NCBI GenBank assembly: GCA_024763535.1
Contig: JANTFH010000003.1
Location: 1 to 64,000 of the forward strand
DNA from: Thermodesulfobacteriota bacterium
Lineage (GTDB): Bacteria > Desulfobacterota > Anaeroferrophillalia > Anaeroferrophillales > Tharpellaceae
Reading direction: 5' to 3'
DNA length: 64,000 bases
The position numbers were made by a program, and so were the translations under genes. Positions 50,051 to 58,254 of the stretch are shown here, piece after piece; position 1 is the first letter of the stretch, and every line of letters starts with the position of its first letter. The notes beneath the pieces were generated by a model. That model was not told the DNA's origin and ran no database searches. It saw only the letters and a program-made list of their open reading frames with translations.

Positions 50051-51268
50051 TTACGAGTTTATCTGAGTTATCATCTCCGGAATTATCTGATGCAGATCGC
50101 CGACGATACCCCAGTCGGCAACCGCAAATATGGGCGCTCCGGGATCTTTATTGATGGCAATAATATAGCGGGAGTTCTGCATCCCGGCCCGATGCTGCAC
50201 CGCCCCGGAGATGCCGCAGGCGATATAGAGTTCCGGGCGCACCGACTGACCGGTCTGGCCGACCTGCCGCTCAACCGGCACCCATCCCTCCTCAACCGCA
50301 ATCCGGGTTCCGGCAACCTCGCCGCCGAATTCAGCCGCCAGTTTTTCGATAAGCTTAAAACCGGTTGCGCCGCCGGTGCCGCGGCCGCCGGCGACAATCA
50401 CTTTAGCTTCACTTAAACGCACCTGCCGCCGGGCCTGGCGCACTATCTCCAAAACTTTGCTTGCGGCCAATACCGGAGATTCCGAAATATTTACCGAAAC
50501 ATTTATAATCTCCGCCCGGTTCCCATCACATTCACAAGGCTGCATGACTCCGGGCCGTACCGTCGCCATCTGCGGCCGGGAGTAACGGCTGGCAATGGTT
50601 GCCATAATATTTCCGCCAAATGCGGGCCGGGTCTGGAGCAGGATCTTCTCATCCGGATCGATCGTCAGCGCCGTACAATCGGCGGTCAAACCCGCTTTAA
50701 GCCGCCGCGCCAGCCGGGGGGCGAGTTCTCGCCCCCGGGAAGTAGCCCCGACCAGCAGGATTTCAGGCTTATATTCGGTCACCACGCCGGCAACGACCTC
50801 GGCATAGGTTTCCACCCGATAAGGTTCAAGCAGATCATCTTCAATAAGACATATCTTCACCGCTCCGAAACGGGCCAGAAGCGGTGCCGGTTCCGCAATA
50901 TTTTTACCCGGCAGGATTACTCCGACTTCCTGCCCCAGGTCTTGCGCCAGCAGCTGCGCCGCACCTAAAAGTTCTAATGTCACCGGGTCAAGTTCACCGC
51001 CCCGGGCTTCCGCCAGAACCCAGACCCCGCGATAATCACTGAAATCGGGGATTCGGCGCTCGGCCACATCACTTTTGATGGCCTCCTGGCGGCAGACCTC
51101 AATGCAGGCGCCGCAGACGGTACAATGCTCCAGGATTACCGCCTTATCATCCTTAATCGCCACTGCCTCGTAAGGACAAACCTTAAGACAGCGCCGACAA
51201 CCGTTGCAAAGTTCAAACTCTACCCAGACACCCATTGTGTCATCTCCTTTTACAACTTCACACTTCAC
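50051..51268 (-). CDS. etfA: Electron transfer flavoprotein alpha subunit with N-terminal 2[4Fe-4S] ferredoxin domain
   Basis: CNGCRRCLKVCPYEA / CTVCGACIEVCRQEA fused to the Etf-alpha FAD domain. Confidence 0.92.
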   Translation of the reverse strand: MKCEVVKGDDTMGVWVEFELCNGCRRCLKVCPYEAVAIKDDKAVILEHCTVCGACIEVCRQEAIKSDVAERRIPDFSDYRGVWVLAEARGGELDPVTLELLGAAQLLAQDLGQEVGVILPGKNIAEPAPLLARFGAVKICLIEDDLLEPYRVETYAEVVAGVVTEYKPEILLVGATSRGRELAPRLARRLKAGLTADCTALTIDPDEKILLQTRPAFGGNIMATIASRYSRPQMATVRPGVMQPCECDGNRAEIINVSVNISESPVLAASKVLEIVRQARRQVRLSEAKVIVAGGRGTGGATGFKLIEKLAAEFGGEVAGTRIAVEEGWVPVERQVGQTGQSVRPELYIACGISGAVQHRAGMQNSRYIIAINKDPGAPIFAVADWGIVGDLHQIIPEMITQINS

Positions 51269-52068
51269 CCTTTTAACTTTAACAGGTGTGCCTCGCGCAC
51301 TTTTTCCAATAATGCACTCACCGCTTCAGGAACCTCTCCGGCCAGAATTTCTCCAGCCCGTTTACCTTTGGGGGAAAAGGTTTTCACTACCTGAGTCAGT
51401 GAACCGGCCATTCCCAACTCCTGACTCAGGGCCCCGATATCGGCCGCATTCCAGATTTTAATTTTCGCATCTTCACGACAGGCATCAATCAGATTTCCCA
51501 TCAGCGGATAACGGGGTTCTGCAGAGATTTTACTAATCGTCAACAGCGCCGGCAATTTCAAAGAGATCCGCTCATAACCATTATCATTACGCCGGGTTAC
51601 GGTGATTTTGCCGGCTTCAAGTTTTTCAATATTATCGACATAACAGGCCTGCGGCAGATTAAGATATTCGGCCAGCTGCGGCCCGGTCTGGGCCGTATCC
51701 CCGTCAATCGCCTGATAGCCGCATAGAACCAGATCAAAATCACCGATCTTCTCCAAGGCTTTCCCTAAAGTCGTCGAGGTCGCCCAGGTATCGGCCCCGG
51801 CAAAGGCTTTATCCGTCAACAAAACCGCCTCATCACAACCCATCCCCAGAGCCTCCGAGAGGACATCAACCGCCTGCGGCGGCCCCATGGAAACCACGGT
51901 TACGGTCGCCGAGAAATCATCCTTGAGCCTTAATCCCAACTCCAGAGCCCGGCGGTCGTCGGGGTTAACAATACTCTCCACCCCCTCCCGAATCAGATTT
52001 CCGGTCTTACGATCAAGTTTGACTTCGGTGGTATCCGGCACCTGTTTTATCAAAACAACTATTTTCAT
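51265..52068 (-). CDS. etfB: Electron transfer flavoprotein beta subunit
   Basis: MKIVVLIKQVPDTTEVKLD...CGYQAIDGDTAQTGPQLAEYL. Confidence 0.95.
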   Translation of the reverse strand: MKIVVLIKQVPDTTEVKLDRKTGNLIREGVESIVNPDDRRALELGLRLKDDFSATVTVVSMGPPQAVDVLSEALGMGCDEAVLLTDKAFAGADTWATSTTLGKALEKIGDFDLVLCGYQAIDGDTAQTGPQLAEYLNLPQACYVDNIEKLEAGKITVTRRNDNGYERISLKLPALLTISKISAEPRYPLMGNLIDACREDAKIKIWNAADIGALSQELGMAGSLTQVVKTFSPKGKRAGEILAGEVPEAVSALLEKVREAHLLKLKG

Positions 52069-52133
52069 ATCAGTTCTCGTTTGTTATGTATTTCCCGGGA
52101 ACAACTCTATTATTTTCAGTTCCATGGACGATT

Positions 52134-53459
52134 TCACTTTACCGCTCCGGCGAGAAACTGCACCAGTGCGGGAAACATCTCCAGCAGGATTATGCAGATG
52201 ATATAGGTCGGCAGAAAATAGGTTACGCCCTTAAAAACGGTCTTTAACGATATATCCCTGGCCATGCCGGCAACCACATAAGCGTTGACCCCGACCGGCG
52301 GCGTAATCGCCCCCATGGTCGTGACAATCGTCAGCATCACCCCGAACCAGATCGGGTCATAGCCCAATTTCAACGCCAGGGGATAGAAGATCGGGATCGT
52401 AATCAGCAAAAGTCCCAGAGCATCCATGATGGCTCCGCCGATGATAAAAACGACAATCATCAGCCAGAGGATGACAAAACTTGGCACCTTAAGCGTAATC
52501 GCCCATTCGGCAATTGCATAAGGCAATCGGGTGATTGCGAGAAAGCGACCAAAGATAACCGCCCCGGCGATAATCATAACAATAAAGCATGAAATCCGGA
52601 TCGTATCTTCAACCGCCTTGAAAAAACCTTTCCGGGTCATGGTTCGCCGGACAAAACTGATCAGCAGGGCACAAAATGAACCGACGGCCCCGGCCTCACT
52701 CGGAGTAAAGAAACCGATAAAGAGCCCACCCATGACCAGCGTAAAGAGCACCAGCATCTCGCCGGCCCCTTTCAATGAGACTATTTTCTCCCACCAGGTA
52801 GCCTTCGGGCCGGCCGGCCCCCAATCCTCATGCTGGCGGCAGATGACATAGACCGTAACCATCATCAGGCCGGCGAGAATCAGGCCGGGTATAATGCTGC
52901 CGAAAAATAGCCGGGCAATAGATTGCCCGGTATAGATACCGAAAACCACCAGCACGATACTCGGCGGGATCACGACTCCGAGGGTGGAACCGGCGGCGAT
53001 TGAGCCGGTTATCAGAACCGGATTATATTTGTAGCGTTTCATCTCCGGCAGAGCCACCGAGGTCATGGTCGCGGCGGTTGCCGTGTTCGAGCCGCTGATC
53101 GCGGCGAAACCGGCACAGGCCATGACGGTTGCCATAGCCAGACCGCCCCGGGTTGAACCCAGCCATTTGTAAGCGGCATTGTAGAGCTTGGTATTGACAT
53201 CGGAATAGAAACAGATCATGCCCATAAAGATAAAGAGCGGAATAATCGTCAGACCGTAGGATGAAAATGTGGTCCATAATTCCGTCCCCAGCATCATCAG
53301 GGCCGCGTCAAACGAAGTCACGTAGGCAATCCCGAAAAATCCGATGATTGCCATCGCGAAGCCGACCGGGATCTGGAGAAAAAACATTGTCGCCAGCATG
53401 ATCAGAATGCCGAAAAGACCGATAAACTCAGGACTCATCAGCACTCTCCTGCGACGCAT
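52134..53459 (-). CDS. dctM: TRAP transporter large permease (DctM)
   Basis: Multi-TM; GFAAISGSNTATAATM, GAITPPVGVNAYVVAGMA. Confidence 0.94.
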   Translation of the reverse strand: MRRRRVLMSPEFIGLFGILIMLATMFFLQIPVGFAMAIIGFFGIAYVTSFDAALMMLGTELWTTFSSYGLTIIPLFIFMGMICFYSDVNTKLYNAAYKWLGSTRGGLAMATVMACAGFAAISGSNTATAATMTSVALPEMKRYKYNPVLITGSIAAGSTLGVVIPPSIVLVVFGIYTGQSIARLFFGSIIPGLILAGLMMVTVYVICRQHEDWGPAGPKATWWEKIVSLKGAGEMLVLFTLVMGGLFIGFFTPSEAGAVGSFCALLISFVRRTMTRKGFFKAVEDTIRISCFIVMIIAGAVIFGRFLAITRLPYAIAEWAITLKVPSFVILWLMIVVFIIGGAIMDALGLLLITIPIFYPLALKLGYDPIWFGVMLTIVTTMGAITPPVGVNAYVVAGMARDISLKTVFKGVTYFLPTYIICIILLEMFPALVQFLAGAVK

Positions 53460-53958
53460 CTTTTAGAACCTCATCCTCATCAGGGAGAGGGCGGCAGACT
53501 TTTAGAAGGTCAACAAAGATAACCAGAGCCAAAAACCCGAAACCGGCAGCCGTGATAAATATAAAGGGATAATAGGCAATTTGCAGGGTTTCCGATCTTT
53601 CACCACTGGCCATAACGGTCATCCCCCAGGCCGCCACCCGCCAGGTAACGATAGCAAAAAAAGGAACACTGATCATATAGCTTATTATTGCTGTCAGCCG
53701 ATGCCAGCGCCTGCTGTACTTGCTGGTTATGATATCGACCCCGACATGATTTTTACGCATCTGGGCAAAGCCTAAAGCCATGGCCGTACATAGAGCGCCA
53801 GCGAACCCGATAATCTCAAATGTTCCCTTAAGCGGCCGCCAGAACGACCGCGACAATACGTTGCCGAAACCCATCAGCATCATCACAATCAACGCGCTGC
53901 CGCTGATCCAGACACACAGGCGGTTAATAGCGTCGGCAAGTTTATCAATTTTATTCAT
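53428..53958 (-). CDS. dctQ: TRAP transporter small permease (DctQ)
   Basis: Four-TM DctQ pattern; adjacent to dctM and dctP. Start trimmed to MNKIDKL. Confidence 0.88.
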   Translation of the reverse strand: MNKIDKLADAINRLCVWISGSALIVMMLMGFGNVLSRSFWRPLKGTFEIIGFAGALCTAMALGFAQMRKNHVGVDIITSKYSRRWHRLTAIISYMISVPFFAIVTWRVAAWGMTVMASGERSETLQIAYYPFIFITAAGFGFLALVIFVDLLKVCRPLPDEDEVLKDASQESADES

Positions 53959-54030
53959 GAATATATCGAGATCCTCTTTTTTCGGGCACCGACCCCTCTG
54001 CATAATCTTTATCCCCGGAGCCGATAATCG

Positions 54031-54082
54031 AAAAAAAACGGAATCAATCCACCTGACATTGATGCGGATTGATTCCGTTTTC
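54031..54082. terminator. Strong hairpin between dctP and dctQ
   Basis: aaaacGGAATCAATCC-acctgacattgatgc-GGATTGATTCCgtttt. Confidence 0.85.
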
Positions 54083-54094
54083 TGTTACTGGAGC

Positions 54095-55132
54095 CTACTT
54101 CACACCATATTTTTTTTCATATTTAGCCTTGAGCGCATCACGATCAGCCAGAAACTGTTTGCCGGGAAGTTTGGCGGCTGCGGTTTTCTTGAGATAGTTG
54201 TCCGTCATAAACTTAACTTTTCCGGGAATCTGTTTCGCTTCAGCCGCCGGAAAATGATAAACACCGACACCCTGTTTGGCTTTCGACCAGGCAATCGCTT
54301 CGGTAACATGCTGGTCTTCATACTGGCCCGTCCAGAGCGCCTGCTCCCTTCCGAGATCGTTGAAAACCTTTTTCACGGCGGCCGGCAGTGAGTCCCATTT
54401 TTTCTTGTTCATAACCACGGCAAATGAGGTAGTCGGGCCGTTGGTGATGGTTACATGTTTGCAGAGTTCGGCAAATTTGAAATCTTTCATCACTTCAAGT
54501 GAGGAAAAGAGCCCTTTGACCACGCCTTTCTGTAATGATTCAGGAACATGCGACATCGGCATGGCAACCGGAATCGCACCCAGGGCATCCAGATATTTAC
54601 CGGATATGCCGGTGCCTCTGATCTCGAGTTTCTGCAGGTCGGCAAAATTTTTCACTGCAACCTTGGACATGATATTTGCCGGGGCACAGGTAAACATGGT
54701 CAGAACTTTAACCTTGGCATAGGATTTCGGCTGATATTTCTGAAAGAGATCCCACAGAGTCAAGCTTGCCGCTGTAGCCGAGGTAAATTCCGCCGGTAGG
54801 TCAATTCCCTCCATCAAAGGAAAACGTCCCGGCATATAGGGAGGGCAGAAACAGCCGATGTCGGCCATTCCGGAGATGACCCCGTCAAACATATTTTTGG
54901 CCCCGAGCAGAGTGCCGCCGGGAAAGGTGGTTACCTTAACGGCGCCGTTGGTCCGTTTTTCAACCTCCTTGGCCCAGCGTTCCATCTGGACACAGGGAAA
55001 GGTCGGCGCCGGCGGGAAATTGGCATATCTTAAGTTAATGGTCCCGGCATCAGCCGGCACGGTTAAGGCGAACCCTGCGAACAAAACGATCGCAACCACG
55101 AGTAAACTGGCAATAATTTTCCGTCTCATCAT
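54095..55132 (-). CDS. dctP: TRAP transporter solute-binding protein (DctP)
   Basis: Signal peptide; KVTTFPGGTLLGAKNMFDGVISGMADIG; LEIRGTGISGKYLDALGAIPVAMP. Confidence 0.93.
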   Translation of the reverse strand: MMRRKIIASLLVVAIVLFAGFALTVPADAGTINLRYANFPPAPTFPCVQMERWAKEVEKRTNGAVKVTTFPGGTLLGAKNMFDGVISGMADIGCFCPPYMPGRFPLMEGIDLPAEFTSATAASLTLWDLFQKYQPKSYAKVKVLTMFTCAPANIMSKVAVKNFADLQKLEIRGTGISGKYLDALGAIPVAMPMSHVPESLQKGVVKGLFSSLEVMKDFKFAELCKHVTITNGPTTSFAVVMNKKKWDSLPAAVKKVFNDLGREQALWTGQYEDQHVTEAIAWSKAKQGVGVYHFPAAEAKQIPGKVKFMTDNYLKKTAAAKLPGKQFLADRDALKAKYEKKYGVK

Positions 55133-55300
55133 CTTCTCCTCTCTCTATTTCATTTACCTGCTTTACGGTTGATGCCGTCGCTAACAACCCACGTTACCTT
55201 AATGTACCGTTTTGCATAATTTTTATTGACAACGAAAATAGCTAATGCGGGAATCAGTCCCGCATCCCGGGGGCACTTCCTCCGGGCGCCAATAAGTGCT

Positions 55301-55352
55301 CTTATCAGGTTATTTTCTTATTAAAAAAAAAGAAAATAACCTGTAAGGCACT
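55301..55352. terminator. Very long hairpin abutting the CoA-transferase stop codon
   Basis: CAGGTTATTTTCTT...AAGAAAATAACCTG (14 bp), extended by AGTGC/GCACT. Confidence 0.8.
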
Positions 55353-56562
55353 AAATTATCAACTCTTCCTGCAAGCTCTCCATCTCCTCCGCGGAAAGTC
55401 CCAGATCGGCGGCATAAATCTCATGATTATGTTCGCCCAGGCGCGGCGGGAAACTCAGTTTTTTGTTGCACGTTTTAATATAATCAGTAGAGTGCGGCGG
55501 GGGTGAGAGAGTTATTTTCAGTCCGCTCTGCGCATCGACCGCCGTCAGCAGCTCACCTTTAATCAATTCATCCTCGATAAGCTCGGGCAGGGAGTTGATT
55601 TTTGAAGCGGGAACGGTAATCGAAGCAAGCTGTGCCAGCAGTTCCCGGCTGCTGTATTGAGCAGTGATCTCATTAAGCATCCGATTCAGGTTTTTGACGT
55701 CGGCAATCCGCCCGGCATTGTTCCGGTAGCACTCCTGATCAAGTTTCCTGAAACCTTCAAGACTAACCAGCGCCTGCCATTGGCGATCATTACCTACCGC
55801 AAGATAGACGAAGCCATCTCGAGTCGCAAAAACCGAAACCGGGGCAAAAAACTCATGCGTATTGCCCCGACGGGTAAGTTTTTTATTAAAGGATGCAGTC
55901 ATCGGAATATTGATCGCGTGCCAGCTGGCCGAACTCCGAAACATGGAGAAATCGATCCGCGTACCGGCCCCGGTAAGCGACCGTTTATAGAGCGCCTTCA
56001 TCGCCAGGCCGTAAACCTGCTCACTACTCCCCATATCCGGCAGCGGCACGCCCAGAACCTGGGGCGAGCCGTCGGCCTCTCCGGTAAGATCCATCAACGC
56101 GGCCCGGGCCTGCAGGATCGGGTCATAGGCTCCTTCGTCGCTCTCCGGCCCGAAACCGGTGACCCCGATCCAGATAAGATCATTTTTCAAAGCGGCCAGG
56201 GTTTCGTAATCGATACCGAGTTTGCCATAATTTTTCGGCAGCTGGTTGGTAACAAATATATCGACATCAAGTTTAATGATTAAATCGTGGAGAATTTTCC
56301 GGCCGCGCTCCTCTTTAAGATTTAAGGTCAGCGATTTTTTACCGGCATTAATGGTCAGGTAATAAGCGTTCATCCGCTCTTCGGCCAAAACCTGATCACC
56401 TACCAGACGGTTGGGGTCATGGATCACCGGATGTTCCAGGCGAATAACCCGGGCACCGTCAAGCACCAGGCGATAGGTGAAATAGGGCACCACAATCGCC
56501 TGTTCCAGGCTGAGGATGGTCAAACTTTCGAAGATATTGCCGTTTGTCATCGAAACCTTCAT
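55351..56562 (-). CDS. CaiB/BaiF-type CoA transferase
   Basis: VIRLEHPVIHDPNRL, NAGKKSLTLNLKEERGRKILHDLI, RGNTHEFFAP. Confidence 0.93.
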   Translation of the reverse strand: MKVSMTNGNIFESLTILSLEQAIVVPYFTYRLVLDGARVIRLEHPVIHDPNRLVGDQVLAEERMNAYYLTINAGKKSLTLNLKEERGRKILHDLIIKLDVDIFVTNQLPKNYGKLGIDYETLAALKNDLIWIGVTGFGPESDEGAYDPILQARAALMDLTGEADGSPQVLGVPLPDMGSSEQVYGLAMKALYKRSLTGAGTRIDFSMFRSSASWHAINIPMTASFNKKLTRRGNTHEFFAPVSVFATRDGFVYLAVGNDRQWQALVSLEGFRKLDQECYRNNAGRIADVKNLNRMLNEITAQYSSRELLAQLASITVPASKINSLPELIEDELIKGELLTAVDAQSGLKITLSPPPHSTDYIKTCNKKLSFPPRLGEHNHEIYAADLGLSAEEMESLQEELII

Positions 56563-56583
56563 AAATCTGAGTTAATTATTTCA

Positions 56584-56603
56584 TTTTATGTATGCATATA
56601 AAA
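56584..56603. promoter_or_regulatory. Imperfect palindromic operator candidate
   Basis: TTTTATGTATGCATATAAAA between divergent operons; related to 56716-56731. Confidence 0.5.
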
Positions 56604-56715
56604 TTAATACGGACATTTGTCAAGGGCTAAAAAATTCACTTAAAACATGTTATTTATGGCTATAAAAAAATATATTGACAAAAAAAAACTGATAAATTAG
56701 TAGTGAGTCTCCAAC

Positions 56716-56731
56716 TTTATGTATACATAAA
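56716..56731. promoter_or_regulatory. Perfect 16-bp palindromic operator candidate
   Basis: TTTATGTATACATAAA, just downstream of TTGACA (56675-56680) and upstream of the RBS/ATG at 56748. Confidence 0.65.
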
Positions 56732-56747
56732 ATTAAAAGGAAAAAAG

Positions 56748-57749
56748 ATGCTTAAATTACCGCCATTTGCTATCCTGCGCCCCCGAAACCGGGATGAACT
56801 AAAGAGCGCTATGACAGGCTCTGAAGATGAGTTTAAGATCCTGGCCGGCGGCACCGATCTGATCAATAACTTGAAGAAAAGGCTTTATTTTACGACTTCA
56901 CTGATCAGTTTGAAAAGGGTTGAGGAGTTAAATTACATCATTTACGATCAAAACAGCGACCAACTTAAAATCGGGGCTCTGGCCCACCTTACCGAATTGA
57001 CCGAATCACCGGCAATAATGAACTCCGCGCCCGCGATTGCAGCCGCCGTCAAGACGATTGCAGCCCCGCCGATTCGCAACCGGGCCACCATCGGCGGCAA
57101 CCTCTGTCTTGATACCCGCTGCTACTATTATAATCAGTCAAAATCCTGGCGACAGCTGGCTCCTACCTGCTACAAATGCGGGGGTGGTGTCTGCAATGCC
57201 GCCCCGGGCGCCAAAAAGTGCCAGGCGGTATTCAGTGCCGATCTGCCGCCGCTGCTGATTGCTTTAGAGGCCGAGATTACCATCACCGGCTCGGCCGGCA
57301 GCAGAACCATCTTGCTGGCTGATTTTTATACCGGATCAGGAGGCAGACCGAATATCCTGCAAAAAGATGAATATCTCTCCGAAATAACCTTGAACCAGGC
57401 CAGAAAGAGAACCTCACTCTACCGAAAATTCAGGTTGCGCAAAGCCCTGGATTTTCCTCTGGCCGGGGTCGCTTTAAGCTTTGATAAAAATTCTTCAGGG
57501 AAATTCATCAACCCTAAAGTGGTTATCAACGCCGTCGCTTCCGGGCCGCTGTCAGTTCCTGAAGCCGCTGAAAAACTTAACGGCAAAGAGTTTAGTGATC
57601 AGGCCGCAATTCAGACGGCGGCGGCGGCTGCCATGGCCGCAGCCCGGCCGATTGCCAATGTCGGTTCCAAACCTTTCTATAGAAAAAAGATGATCGGCCT
57701 GCTCTTAAAAAAGATGGCGGCGGAACTGGTTGCCGGACAGGAGGCGTAA
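56748..57749 (+). CDS. FAD-binding subunit of a Mo-hydroxylase, HcrB-like (4-hydroxybenzoyl-CoA reductase beta type)
   Basis: LAGGTDLINNLK; AAPPIRNRATIGGNLCLDTRC; extra Cys-rich insertion CYYYNQSKSWRQLAPTCYKCGGGVCNAAPGAKKC. Confidence 0.88.
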   Translation: MLKLPPFAILRPRNRDELKSAMTGSEDEFKILAGGTDLINNLKKRLYFTTSLISLKRVEELNYIIYDQNSDQLKIGALAHLTELTESPAIMNSAPAIAAAVKTIAAPPIRNRATIGGNLCLDTRCYYYNQSKSWRQLAPTCYKCGGGVCNAAPGAKKCQAVFSADLPPLLIALEAEITITGSAGSRTILLADFYTGSGGRPNILQKDEYLSEITLNQARKRTSLYRKFRLRKALDFPLAGVALSFDKNSSGKFINPKVVINAVASGPLSVPEAAEKLNGKEFSDQAAIQTAAAAAMAAARPIANVGSKPFYRKKMIGLLLKKMAAELVAGQEA

Positions 57750-58235
57750 GTGTCTACGAAAAAATTTGAAGTCAGATTAAACATAAATGGTGAACTCGAA
57801 AAAATTGCCGTTTCGGCCAACGAGACCCTGCGTGAAGTTCTGCGTGAGCGTCTGGAGTTGACCGGCACCAAAGCCGCCTGCGATGACGGCAGCTGCGGCG
57901 CCTGCACCGTGCTTATTAATGGCCGGCCGGCCCGCTCCTGTCTGACCTTGGCGGTTGAAGCTGAAGGCGAAAAGATAACCACGATCGAAGGTCTGGCCCA
58001 GGATAATCAACTCCACCCCGTCCAGCAGGCGTTCGTCGACCACCACGCCATCCAGTGCGGATTCTGCAGCCCCGGTATGATTTTGACCGGACTTGCCGCC
58101 ATCCGGGAACAGCAAGCCGAATTGAGCCGCAACGAAATCCGGGAAGCGATCTCCGGCAACCAGTGCCGCTGTACCGGCTATGCAAAAATCGTTGATGCAA
58201 TTCAGGCCGCATCGAAAATGAAGTCAGAAGAGTGA
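57750..58235 (+). CDS. 2[2Fe-2S] subunit of the Mo-hydroxylase
   Basis: CDDGSCGACTVLINGRPARSC and QCGFCSPGMILT...GNQCRCTGY. Confidence 0.96.
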   Translation: MSTKKFEVRLNINGELEKIAVSANETLREVLRERLELTGTKAACDDGSCGACTVLINGRPARSCLTLAVEAEGEKITTIEGLAQDNQLHPVQQAFVDHHAIQCGFCSPGMILTGLAAIREQQAELSRNEIREAISGNQCRCTGYAKIVDAIQAASKMKSEE

Positions 58236-58254
58236 AGTTAAAAATGAGGAATTT

